Below are positions 1-6,847 of a DNA stretch of 11,273 nucleotides, in pieces (position 1 is the stretch's first letter; every line of letters begins with the position of its first letter). Both the position numbers and the translations under genes were made by a program. The notes under the pieces were generated by a model that ran no database searches, was not told where the DNA came from, and saw nothing but the letters and a program-made list of their open reading frames with translations. Origin of the DNA: a bacterium. Its GTDB lineage: Bacteria > Patescibacteria > ABY1 > BM507 > VMTK01. The DNA is taken from positions 1 through 11,273 of the forward strand of contig DAOWHZ010000048.1 of the NCBI GenBank assembly GCA_030641105.1, given 5' to 3'.

Positions 1-56
1 AATTAACTGAAATAACAAATTCAACAGGGCCAATGCGCGCGGGTTTTAAGAGATAA
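1..56 (+). CDS. C-terminal fragment of an unidentified protein
   Basis: An open frame entering from the left edge ends at the TAA at 54-56. It gives the tail LTEITNSTGPMRAGFKR. It is followed after 22 bases by the MBL-fold gene on the same strand, so it is probably the last part of the preceding gene in the same operon. The fragment is too short to assign a family. Genes of the ATPase type found downstream are often accompanied by small NifX-like or DUF-type proteins, but nothing in these residues proves that here. Confidence 0.4.
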   Translation, partial: LTEITNSTGPMRAGFKR

Positions 57-78
57 ATTTTTAAAAAATATAAAGAAT

Positions 79-687
79 ATGATGAAATTAACAATTGTCT
101 ATGACAATGAAGCAGAACCTGGCCTAAAATCAGATTGGGGATTTTCTTGTTTAATAGAAAACACTAAAAAAATTTTATTTGATACCGGGGCTGATTCTGA
201 AATATTGCTTTATAATATGAAGCGACTTGAAATAAATCCAGAAGACATTGATATTGTTGTCTTGTCGCATAATCATTGGGATCATACAGGCGGCTTAGCA
301 GGGTTTCTATCAGCAAACAAAAACAAAGCTAAAGTATATCAGCCAGAAGATTTTTCAAAATTAACTGAAATTTCTCAAGGAATATATTCAACAGGAGCTC
401 TTGGAATGTTTGTAAAAGAACAATCTTTGATTGTAAACACAAAAAAAGGAAATATTATTATAGCTGGCTGCGCCCATCCTGGCTTGGAAAATATTATTGA
501 TAAAACAAAAGGACTTGGAAAAATTTATGGCGTTATGGGAGGATTTCACGGATTTTCAAGATTGGAGAAGCTTAAAGGAATTGAATTAATCGCCCCTTGC
601 CATTGCACGCAATATAAACAAGAAATAAAAGAAAAATATCCGGTAAATTATAAAGAAATAAAAGCAGGGAGTATTATTAAAATTTAA
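79..687 (+). CDS. MBL-fold metallohydrolase, COG1237 type
   Basis: A 202-residue metallo-beta-lactamase-fold protein. The metal-binding motif SHNHWDHTGG lies at residues 63-72 (H64, H66, D68, H69). Further on are GCAHPG (130-135), GGFH (154-157) and a late CHCT (174-177). This motif set matches the COG1237 group, annotated after the archaeal 7,8-dihydropterin-6-methyl-4-(beta-D-ribofuranosyl)aminobenzene-5'-phosphate synthase. That name is a weak guide to function in bacteria. No signal peptide is seen, so it should be cytoplasmic. At about 200 residues it is somewhat shorter than many relatives. Two adjacent ATGs (79 and 82) could start it, and neither has a clear Shine-Dalgarno. The next gene follows closely on the same strand and encodes a ferredoxin-containing MinD-like ATPase, a common partner of this family, which suggests a joint redox or metal-cofactor role. 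Confidence 0.82.
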   Translation: MMKLTIVYDNEAEPGLKSDWGFSCLIENTKKILFDTGADSEILLYNMKRLEINPEDIDIVVLSHNHWDHTGGLAGFLSANKNKAKVYQPEDFSKLTEISQGIYSTGALGMFVKEQSLIVNTKKGNIIIAGCAHPGLENIIDKTKGLGKIYGVMGGFHGFSRLEKLKGIELIAPCHCTQYKQEIKEKYPVNYKEIKAGSIIKI

Positions 688-738
688 CTGGGAAAAACAA
701 AAATTATGAACAACTTGAAAATTAAAATATCTAACGGG

Positions 739-1614
739 ATGAAAATAGCAATTACAGGCGGCAAGGGAGGAACAGGCAAATCTACTGTAGCTGTTTCTCT
801 TGCCGTAGAATTTGCCAGAAATAAAAAAACAATGCTGATTGACGCGGATGTGGAATGCCCTAATGATCACTTGATGCTTTCTGTTAAAAGAAAAAAATAC
901 TGCAATGTTTATTTGCCAATCCCCAAATGGGATTTCAGCAAGTGCACAAAATGCGGCAAATGCGCCCAGGTTTGCAAGCAAAACGCCATAGTTTTTGTTA
1001 AAGGAAAATACCCCGCTTTTGTCCAGGATGTTTGTATTGGCTGCAAGGCATGTCTTGTTGCTTGCCCGGTCAAGGCGATCTCTGAAACTAAAAAACAAAT
1101 CGGGACAATTTACCTTGGCAAAAATTATGGCGTGGATTTAATTACCGGGGAGCTTAAATTAGGCGAGCTGGCTTCAGGCGAAGTTGTAAATCAAGTAAGG
1201 AAATATTCTGAAGAAATTAACAAAAAATTAAAAAATGAAATGGTATTAATAGATTCCGCGGCCGGGATTGGCTGTCCTGTTATAGCTTCTTTGGTTGGCA
1301 CTGATTATATCATTGCTGTTACCGAGCCAACGCCGTCTGCTTTGCATGATCTAAAAAGGGTCTTGTATTTAGCAAATTACTTTAAAATTAAACATGGAAT
1401 TGTAATTAATAAATATGATTGGGAGAAAAATTTTTGTTTAAAAATAGAAAAATTCGCGGATAAAAATAAAATTTCGGTTATTGGCAAAATTCCCTATAAA
1501 AAGGATTTTATTGATTCAACTATAAAAATGAAACCGGTAGTTGAAATAAATTCTAACTATAGAAAAATATTTAAGGAAATAATAAAAAAAATAGAACCAC
1601 CCGCCTTTAGATAA
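739..1614 (+). CDS. MinD-superfamily P-loop ATPase with inserted ferredoxin domain
   Basis: A deviant Walker A motif GGKGGTGKST follows the start almost immediately, as in Mrp/NBP35/MinD ATPases. DADVE comes next as the switch I region, and LIDSAAGIGCPV is the Walker B/switch II segment. Between them sits a two-cluster bacterial ferredoxin insert, CTKCGKCAQVC and CIGCKACLVAC, giving eight cysteines for two [4Fe-4S] clusters. This arrangement defines COG1149. The exact reaction is unknown for most members; ATP-driven redox or Fe-S/metal cofactor handling is the usual inference. I chose the ATG at 739 because the family normally begins MKIAI directly before the P-loop. An in-frame ATG at 706 would add 11 residues (MNNLKIKISNG), and neither start has a good ribosome binding site. 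It follows the MBL-fold gene within about 50 bases and was probably transcribed with it. Such ATPases often come as tandem pairs, but only one is visible here. Confidence 0.85.
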   Translation: MKIAITGGKGGTGKSTVAVSLAVEFARNKKTMLIDADVECPNDHLMLSVKRKKYCNVYLPIPKWDFSKCTKCGKCAQVCKQNAIVFVKGKYPAFVQDVCIGCKACLVACPVKAISETKKQIGTIYLGKNYGVDLITGELKLGELASGEVVNQVRKYSEEINKKLKNEMVLIDSAAGIGCPVIASLVGTDYIIAVTEPTPSALHDLKRVLYLANYFKIKHGIVINKYDWEKNFCLKIEKFADKNKISVIGKIPYKKDFIDSTIKMKPVVEINSNYRKIFKEIIKKIEPPAFR

Positions 1615-1734
1615 AATTTTTATCGTATAATTTATTAAACAAAACAATGCTCTTTTAAAACAAAGTATTTTTAGAAAGAAGGCATTTTTTATTAAAAAAT
1701 CATATAAAATGCTAAATTAATAAAAAAATAAAAT

Positions 1735-1741
1735 AAGGAGG
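1735..1741 (+). promoter_or_regulatory. Strong Shine-Dalgarno of the sigma factor gene
   Basis: AAGGAGG sits 8 bases before the ATG at 1750. It is a full-strength ribosome binding site and stands out because most other genes in the window lack a recognisable one. It fixes the start of the sigma factor. The 135 bases upstream (1615-1749) hold a TATAAT at 1626-1631 and an inverted repeat GCATTTT/AAAATGC at 1682-1688/1706-1712. I see no well-spaced -35 box, so I do not call a promoter there. Confidence 0.7.
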
Positions 1742-1749
1742 AAAATCAA

Positions 1750-2616
1750 ATGTACGATTCAACTGCCGCATATATGAACGCGATCGCTTGCGCGCCAACT
1801 TTAAGCAAAGAAGAAGAAAAACACTTAATTAAAATGGCTCAAAAAGGAGATGAAAAGGCAAAAAGTAAATTTATTGAAGCAAACCTTAGGTTTATGGTTA
1901 AAATAGTTTTAGGGTTTCCTAATGTTCGCCAAAATAAAAACATAGAATTGTTGGACTTATTTCAAGAGTGCAACATAAAACTTTTGAGGGCGCTTGAAAA
2001 ATTCAACCTTGGGAAAGGTTATAAATTTTCCACCTATGCTGTCTGGTGGATTAAAAATGCTATTTTTGAAACATTAAGCACAAATTATAAAATCAAAATA
2101 CCAAGGTATGTAACAACTGCGGTTAATCGTTATTACAGAGAGGTTAATCAAATACTTGCTATGGATGGCATAATGCCTTCTATGAAAACAATAACAGAAA
2201 AAATTAAAATTCCAATTGAGAAAATGCGTAAATTTTTGAAGCTATTTCAAGAAGCACAAACAGTTTCTATGGATGACGGAATCGCGGGTTCTATAAAAGA
2301 CAGGTGGAATAAGGGGTCGGATAGTTATTGTCTTTTTGATAAAAAAATCCCTTGTCCTGAAAAACTTGTCCAAACAAAACAGCTTAATAAAAAATTGCGT
2401 GAAATGCTTTTAATTCTTACGCCAAAAGAAGAGAAGGTTTTAAGGATGCGCTCTGGAGTCGGAGAAAAAAAAGATCACACACTTGAGGAAACAGGAAATG
2501 CGTTCGGGGTTACCCGCGAACGAATCAGGCAAATTGAAGCGGGAGCCCTTAGAAAACTTCGTGAAAAATTTGTGATTGGTTTTAAAACAAGTTTCCAACT
2601 CAACGACTATTTGTAA
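1750..2616 (+). CDS. Sigma-70 family RNA polymerase sigma factor (RpoD-like, short)
   Basis: A 288-residue sigma factor without region 1.1. Region 1.2/2.1 is at about 5-60. The core-binding and -10-melting part of region 2 is at 67-107 (DLFQECNIKLLRALEKF, then FSTYAVWWIKNAI). Region 3 is at about 120-180. Region 4 is at about 215-275, with the helix-turn-helix GVTRERIRQIEAGALRKLR. The -35 reading helix is nearly identical to that of housekeeping sigma-70. In region 2.4 the aromatic pair W99-W100 is kept, but the positions matching E. coli Q437 and T440, which read the -10 element, appear to be N103 and F106. That argues for an alternative sigma factor with changed -10 preference rather than the primary one. 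RpoH-like is the other possible label. It forms a single-gene unit with its own strong RBS and a perfect terminator just after the stop. Confidence 0.88.
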   Translation: MYDSTAAYMNAIACAPTLSKEEEKHLIKMAQKGDEKAKSKFIEANLRFMVKIVLGFPNVRQNKNIELLDLFQECNIKLLRALEKFNLGKGYKFSTYAVWWIKNAIFETLSTNYKIKIPRYVTTAVNRYYREVNQILAMDGIMPSMKTITEKIKIPIEKMRKFLKLFQEAQTVSMDDGIAGSIKDRWNKGSDSYCLFDKKIPCPEKLVQTKQLNKKLREMLLILTPKEEKVLRMRSGVGEKKDHTLEETGNAFGVTRERIRQIEAGALRKLREKFVIGFKTSFQLNDYL

Positions 2617-2653
2617 AAAGGGAGATTAAAAAAATAATCTCCCTTTATTTTTT
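2617..2653. terminator. Intrinsic terminator between convergent genes
   Basis: A perfect 12-bp stem, AAAGGGAGATTA (2617-2628) and TAATCTCCCTTT (2635-2646), encloses an A6 loop and is followed by ATTTTTT. It begins right after the sigma factor stop codon. Read on the minus strand the stem is followed by a short T run, so it may also stop transcripts coming from trxB, which ends at 2665. Confidence 0.92.
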
Positions 2654-2664
2654 CTCTTATTCTA

Positions 2665-3606
2665 TTATTTTCTCTTCATCTGAATATACTGATAAGCCGC
2701 CAAAGCCGCAATCGTACCTTGCCCGCAAGCTATGGTAATCTGCTTAAATTCACCCGGAGTAACATCACCGGCCGCAAACATACCAACTAAACTAGTCTGG
2801 CATTTTTCATCTACAATAATCTGATTCTGTTCATCCCGTTTAACCAGATCAGCCACTAAATCAGTTTGGGCAATTCTGCCGATTTCAATAAACAAACCAT
2901 CAACAGCCAATTCGCTTTCCTGTTTAGTTTTATTATTCAACACTTTTATCTTTTCCAGTCTCTTGCCCTCCGTAGCTTTAGCGAAGGGGGGTTTGTCACC
3001 GATGATTTCCTTAACCTCACTATTCAAAATAAACTCTACATTATTTTTGTTTTTCACTTCATCAACTAAAATTTCAAACCCCCTAAATTCTTCCCGGCGA
3101 TGAATTAAATAAACCTTTTTAGCAATCTTAGACAAAACTTCAGCGGCATCAAGCGCGCTATTGCCGCCGCCAACCACAGCCACGGTTTTATTTTTATAAA
3201 ACGGGCCGTCGCAAATAGCGCAATAGGAGACGCCTTTGCCGGTTAATTCCTGTTCGCCGGAAACAGCTAAACGGCGCGGTAACAAGCCAAGCGCCAAAAT
3301 CACGGTTTGAGCTTCCAGCTTTTCTTTATTTGTATGTAAAATAAATTTATTGCCAACTTTTTCTATTTTTTTTATTTCAGCAATCTTCATTTCCACGCCT
3401 AAATGCTTAACTTGCTCCTGCATCTTGTTAATTAATTCAAAGCTATTGATTTTTTTAAACCCGGGATAATTTTCAATTTCACTGGCCCAAACCATTTGCC
3501 CGCCTAATTCCTTGCCGATTATTAAAGCTTTCATTTCCCGGCGGGCGGCATAAATCCCGGCAGTCATGCCAGCCGGCCCGGAGCCGATTATAATTGTGTC
3601 ATACAT
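2665..3606 (-). CDS. trxB: Thioredoxin-disulfide reductase
   Basis: A 313-residue flavoprotein that uses NADPH to reduce thioredoxin. The FAD-binding GSGPAG is at residues 8-13, the redox-active pair C129-A-I-C132 is followed by DGP, the NADPH-binding GGGNSA is at 146-151, HRREEFR is at 169-175, and the C-terminal FAD motif AAGDVTP is at 278-284. Length and domain order are normal for the low-molecular-weight TrxB family. One oddity: residues 206-215, PPFAKATEGK, are an extra loop in the NADPH domain, between the strands EFILNSEVKEIIG and LEKIKVLNN, and are encoded by a GC-rich palindromic element at 2966-2991. The start is the ATG at 3606, without a clear Shine-Dalgarno. Its partner thioredoxin lies on the same strand at 7048-7359. 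Confidence 0.95.
   Translation of the reverse strand: MYDTIIIGSGPAGMTAGIYAARREMKALIIGKELGGQMVWASEIENYPGFKKINSFELINKMQEQVKHLGVEMKIAEIKKIEKVGNKFILHTNKEKLEAQTVILALGLLPRRLAVSGEQELTGKGVSYCAICDGPFYKNKTVAVVGGGNSALDAAEVLSKIAKKVYLIHRREEFRGFEILVDEVKNKNNVEFILNSEVKEIIGDKPPFAKATEGKRLEKIKVLNNKTKQESELAVDGLFIEIGRIAQTDLVADLVKRDEQNQIIVDEKCQTSLVGMFAAGDVTPGEFKQITIACGQGTIAALAAYQYIQMKRK
2966..2991 (-). repeat. Palindromic element read in frame inside trxB
   Basis: A GC-rich 26-bp stretch in an AT-rich gene. On the coding strand its core CCTTCG/CGGAGG can form a 6-bp stem (one G-T pair) around the loop CTAAAGCTA. It is translated as PPFAKATEG, which does not belong to the canonical TrxB alignment and falls at a surface-loop position. 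I recognise this peptide/palindrome as a type that recurs in unrelated CPR proteins, similar in principle to Rickettsia palindromic elements. That recurrence is from memory, and no second copy of this exact element occurs in the window. Confidence 0.6.
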
Positions 3607-3611
3607 ATTAT

Positions 3612-3778
3612 TGATTAGACAACTAGACAGCTAGTAAATAGACAGCTAAAAAATTTCAGATTTAAGATTGATGATTTAAAATTTAATTTATTTGAATTTC
3701 TAAACCAAATCTTAAATCTAAAATCTTCAATCTTAAATTTATAGCTATCTATCTGTCTTATAGATTTATTATCAAATT
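3612..3778. repeat. Iterated words and a long imperfect inverted repeat between trxB and the ABC ATPase
   Basis: The 214-bp gap begins with repeats of TAGACAACTA/TAGACAGCTA (3615-3648). It then forms a stem of about 28 bp between 3660-3686 and 3711-3738, with about 24 of 28 positions matching. The outer parts AGACAGCTA and TAGCTATCTATCTGTCT also mirror each other. It could serve as a terminator-like structure for the ABC genes upstream or as a leader structure for trxB, although there is no T-run after the stem. Nothing in it looks coding. Confidence 0.6.
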
Positions 3779-3820
3779 ATCTATTATTCTACTCTCATTA
3801 CTTTAATAAAGCAAATCATC

Positions 3821-4918
3821 TTACTCCAAACTCAACTCCTCTTCAAAGTCTTTTGGTTCTTTGAATACAAAAACATCTTCAGGGTAAAACCACAGCGATA
3901 CTTTGTCGCCAACCCTAAATGTTTTTTTAATTTTTGCCTGCTTAATTCTTTTATAGGCCTTAACAGTATGGCCATAAACATCAATTCTGTATTCATAAAG
4001 ATGGCCTAAAAAATTAATTAATTCAATCCTGCCGCAGATTAATTTTTCGTCTACCTTTTCTTCAAGATGGATTTTTTCCGGTCTGACGCCTAAAACAACG
4101 CGCGCGGGCAGGTCGCGGCCCGCCCCTACCTTAATAATTTTGCCGTGATAATCAGCATGATGATCAGATATTTTCTTGGCTTTGAAAAAATTGCATTTGC
4201 CTAAAAAGTTGGCGGCAAAAATAGAATCCGGATTTTCATAAAGCTCTTCAGGCGTGCCGGTTTGCACAATTCTGCCTGCTTTCATTAATATTATATTATC
4301 TGAAATAGTCATTGCCTCTTCTTGATTATGAGTAACATGAACAGCGGTTAATTCATTTTTCTTAACTATTTTTCTTAATTTATATCTTAAATAAGTTCCA
4401 ATTTTAGCGTCCAAAGCTGACAATGGCTCATCCAAAAGTAATAGTTCAGAATGTGTTGCCAGCGCTCTGGCCAGGCCTAATCTTTGCTGCATGCCGCCGG
4501 ACAGTTCGCGCGGCAAAGCATTGGCCCTGTTTAAAAGTCCGACTAATTTTAAATTCTTCTTAGTTATTTTTTTAATGTCTTTTCCCAACCAGCCCTTAAC
4601 AACAGGCCCATAGCTAACATTATGCCATACATCAAGATGCGGGAAAATTGCAAAATGCTGAAAGACAAAGCCAATGTTCCTGTCTTGAGCAGGAATTTCT
4701 GTAATATTTTTTTTATCAAACAAAACTTTACCGCGAGTCGGCTTTAACAACCCGGCAATAATTCTTAATAAAGTTGTTTTGCCGCAGCCGGAAGGGCCAA
4801 GCAAAGTATTGTACTTCTTGTCTTTTATTACTAGATCAACTTTATCAAGCGCGGTAATTTCTCCGCCTTTTTGCGATTTAAACTTTTTTGTTAGATTAAT
4901 AATTTTTATTGTGGGCAT
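3821..4918 (-). CDS. ABC transporter ATP-binding protein, ferric/thiamine/polyamine-import type
   Basis: The 365-residue ATPase of a binding-protein-dependent importer. Walker A GPSGCGKTT is at 41-49, the Q-loop Q87 in VFQHFAIFPHL, the signature LSGGMQQR at 139-146, Walker B LLLDEP at 160-165, the D-loop SALD, and the switch histidine H197. From about residue 240 a TOBE-type regulatory domain follows, with LGVRPEKIH, as in FbpC/PotA/CUT1-type ATPases. An in-frame TTG at 4939 would add seven residues, but they come from a repeat, so I prefer the ATG at 4918. An unusual loop VGAGRDLPARV (264-274), encoded by a GC-rich palindrome, sits just before LGVRPE. The permease gene lies 46 bp upstream on the same strand, and the two surely work together at the inner face of the membrane. 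The substrate cannot be told from the ATPase. Confidence 0.9.
   Translation of the reverse strand: MPTIKIINLTKKFKSQKGGEITALDKVDLVIKDKKYNTLLGPSGCGKTTLLRIIAGLLKPTRGKVLFDKKNITEIPAQDRNIGFVFQHFAIFPHLDVWHNVSYGPVVKGWLGKDIKKITKKNLKLVGLLNRANALPRELSGGMQQRLGLARALATHSELLLLDEPLSALDAKIGTYLRYKLRKIVKKNELTAVHVTHNQEEAMTISDNIILMKAGRIVQTGTPEELYENPDSIFAANFLGKCNFFKAKKISDHHADYHGKIIKVGAGRDLPARVVLGVRPEKIHLEEKVDEKLICGRIELINFLGHLYEYRIDVYGHTVKAYKRIKQAKIKKTFRVGDKVSLWFYPEDVFVFKEPKDFEEELSLE
4099..4130 (-). repeat. GC-rich palindromic element read in frame inside the ABC ATPase
   Basis: This block is almost all G and C within an AT-rich gene. It contains a perfect 6-bp inverted repeat GCGGGC/GCCCGC (4104-4109 and 4118-4123) around AGGTCGCG. 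It encodes about ten residues (VGAGRDLPAR) in the TOBE region that look like an insertion before the conserved LGVRPE segment. The composition jump, palindrome and in-frame placement match the element in trxB, but the sequence is different. Confidence 0.5.
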
Positions 4919-4929
4919 ACTTATTAAAC

Positions 4930-4981
4930 AAATAGACAACTAGTAAATAGACAACTAGAAGTTTCTATTTGCTAGTTGTCT
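4930..4981. repeat. Tandem and inverted AGACAACTAG repeats between permease and ATPase genes
   Basis: AAATAGACAACTAG occurs twice head to tail (4930-4943 and 4945-4958). The second copy forms a perfect 10-bp stem with CTAGTTGTCT (4972-4981) around a 13-base loop. The far arm encodes the last residues of the permease (TTSK and its stop), so the element has grown into or reshaped the gene's end. Related AGACAACTAG/AGACAGCTAG words also occur next to trxB at 3617-3648. Confidence 0.7.
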
Positions 4982-6509
4982 TGTTATAATGCTTTAACAC
5001 AATTAAAAAAACAAAAGCAATAACAAACAAAATTGTGCAAGCAAATGCGGCCTGATTAAGCTCGCCTCTGTCAACTAATTCAACTATTAAAATCGGAATC
5101 GTTTTAATTTTATTAGTAACAGCCATGGTAGCTCCGGTTTCTGACAAACTGCGCATAAAAGCCATGATTGAGCCGGCAATAATGGCTGGCTTGATTAAAG
5201 GCAATAAAACCGTAGTGAACATCTTTCTGGCGTTTGCTCCCAAAGAATAAGACGCTTCCTCTAAAGATATTGTAACATCCTTAAACGCGGCTGTTAATGG
5301 CTTGACTAATAAAGGAAAGGAAAAGCTTAAATGAGTTAAAATTAATATAATCCATTCGCCGGATAAAAATTGCTGCCAAAACAAAACCAAGGAAAGCCCT
5401 AAAGCGCTGGTTGGCACCAGCAATACAACCTCGTTTAAGCTATCTAGAAATCTGCCGAGGCGGTATTTGTTGCGGGCGATTACATAAGCTAAAGGAATGG
5501 AAAATATTAAATTGATTATAGTAACAACAAAAGCAATAACAAAAGAAATTATTAAGCTTTTTATTAGAATGCTGTTAAGCAGAATTTGAAAATTAGCCAG
5601 GTTAAAAAATATTATGTAAACAGTAGGCAGGAAAATAATAAAAATAAAAAATAAAGCCAGGATTATATTTTTTAAAGTTTTTAATTTTAAAACAGATTTT
5701 TCAAAATTAGGATAAACTTTTTCAATTTTGATTGCTTTTTCTTTTAAAAACAGCTTGGACAAAAACAAAATAACAATCGCGCTTAAAATTAATATTATGC
5801 TGGCGGCGGCGGCTTGGGGAATCTGGCCTGCTTGTTTAAGCCCGATAATCAAGACCGGCGCGGTAGCAAAAACGCCAGCCACCATCATAGTAGCGCCGGT
5901 TTCAGACAAACTTCTGGTAAAGGACAAAATTGAGCCAACTATTATGCTGTCTTTAAATAAAGGCAAAGATATGGTTCTAAAAATTGTAAAACGGTTGGCG
6001 CCCAAAGTTAAAGCAACCTTTTCATAAGTCAGGTTAAGCTGGGCAATGCCAGCGGCAATAGATCGCACCATGTAAGGAAAAGTAAAAACAACATGAAGCA
6101 AAATTATTAAAATCGGGCCCTTGGAAAAAATTCCGTGTTCCAAGCCGATTAATCTTGCCAGGCCGAATTGTGAACCCCAATACAGATAAATTGAAAATCC
6201 CAAAGCCGCTGTTGGAATAACCAAGGAAAGATCAATCAAGCTATCCAGCCATTTAACAAATTTTGATTTGCTTCTGACTATTATCCAGGCCAGGGGCAAA
6301 CCAAAAATAAGATCAATCAAAGTAACAATTAAGCCGATTTCAAACGACAAAAGCACTGATTTTATAACTTGCCCGGTAAAAAAATTTTCCGCTTTAAAAA
6401 AATAAAATAATATAAAAATCGCTGGCAGAAAAATAATAGCCAGGAAAAAAGCAATGGTTATGAAAAACCCGAATTTTGTTAAATTTTTTGTAAAATAATT
6501 TTTCAGCAC
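4965..6509 (-). CDS. ABC transporter permease, two fused permease domains (FbpB/ThiP-like)
   Basis: A 514-residue membrane protein made of two homologous halves, each with about six hydrophobic segments. The coupling (EAA) loops are at 162-210 and 416-464. Each contains a LGAN motif and ends with the same phrase RSLSETGATM. This fused layout is typical of ferric-iron (FbpB/AfuB), thiamine (ThiP) and related importers, where one chain replaces a permease dimer. It begins with GTG at 6509, supported by a purine-rich stretch just upstream and an extended -10 promoter at 6532-6540. The ATPase follows in the same direction. No substrate-binding protein is encoded upstream, where it usually lies. 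The last residues come from a repeat, so the natural C-terminus may have been altered. Substrate unknown. Confidence 0.9.
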   Translation of the reverse strand: MLKNYFTKNLTKFGFFITIAFFLAIIFLPAIFILFYFFKAENFFTGQVIKSVLLSFEIGLIVTLIDLIFGLPLAWIIVRSKSKFVKWLDSLIDLSLVIPTAALGFSIYLYWGSQFGLARLIGLEHGIFSKGPILIILLHVVFTFPYMVRSIAAGIAQLNLTYEKVALTLGANRFTIFRTISLPLFKDSIIVGSILSFTRSLSETGATMMVAGVFATAPVLIIGLKQAGQIPQAAAASIILILSAIVILFLSKLFLKEKAIKIEKVYPNFEKSVLKLKTLKNIILALFFIFIIFLPTVYIIFFNLANFQILLNSILIKSLIISFVIAFVVTIINLIFSIPLAYVIARNKYRLGRFLDSLNEVVLLVPTSALGLSLVLFWQQFLSGEWIILILTHLSFSFPLLVKPLTAAFKDVTISLEEASYSLGANARKMFTTVLLPLIKPAIIAGSIMAFMRSLSETGATMAVTNKIKTIPILIVELVDRGELNQAAFACTILFVIAFVFLIVLKHYNKTTSK

Positions 6510-6531
6510 TTCTTTTATGTTATTTTCTTAA

Positions 6532-6540
6532 ATTATAGCA
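6532..6540 (-). promoter_or_regulatory. Extended -10 promoter for the ABC permease
   Basis: On the minus strand TGCTATAAT is a perfect -10 box with the TGn extension. It lies about 23 bases before the GTG start, leaving a short leader. No good -35 is visible at 17 bp (TTCCAA is the best), which extended -10 promoters tolerate. Confidence 0.5.
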
Positions 6541-6660
6541 TTATTAGTGGAAATTTGGAATTTAGGGTTTGGCAATAACAGCAATGGTTTGACGGCAAAA
6601 GGATACACCTCAACTTGCCGCCTTGATTATGTGTCGTTTTTATTTATGCCTCACCACAGT

Positions 6661-6744
6661 TTTTCCGCAAAGGACTGCGGCACTTTCTCGCTTGCCCGTC
6701 GCAGTCTCTTCCGCTTAAGAGAGAAACTGCGACGTAGTGGAAAA
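6661..6744. other. Branched inverted-repeat structure (possible structured RNA or small mobile element)
   Basis: An outer stem TTTTCCGC (6661-6668) with GTGGAAAA (6737-6744; one G-T pair) encloses a hairpin GTCGCAGT/ACTGCGAC (6698-6705 and 6726-6733). That hairpin extends by CTCTT/AAGAG (6706-6710 and 6717-6721) past a 4-base bulge. CCGCA/TGCGG (6665-6669 and 6676-6680) is an alternative small hairpin. The region is clearly richer in GC than its surroundings. No protein signal is seen. Confidence 0.4.
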
Positions 6745-6847
6745 TGCCGGCCGTTTATCTCATTTATTTTTTATTTAGCTAAAAAACAGCCATTAATCCC
6801 CAATATATCCACCTTTTTAATTCCGCTAACATTAGCCAAAACAAAAA

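Noticed and set aside
586..1098. A 170-codon minus-strand ORF opposite the MBL and ATPase genes
   Set aside because: It is antisense to two clearly conserved genes and its translation (rich in F, N, C) is typical of a shadow frame.
4919..4939. TTG start at 4939 for the ABC ATPase, adding seven residues
   Set aside because: The added residues come from the AGACAACTAG repeat and are not family-like; the ATG at 4918 directly precedes the conserved first strand.
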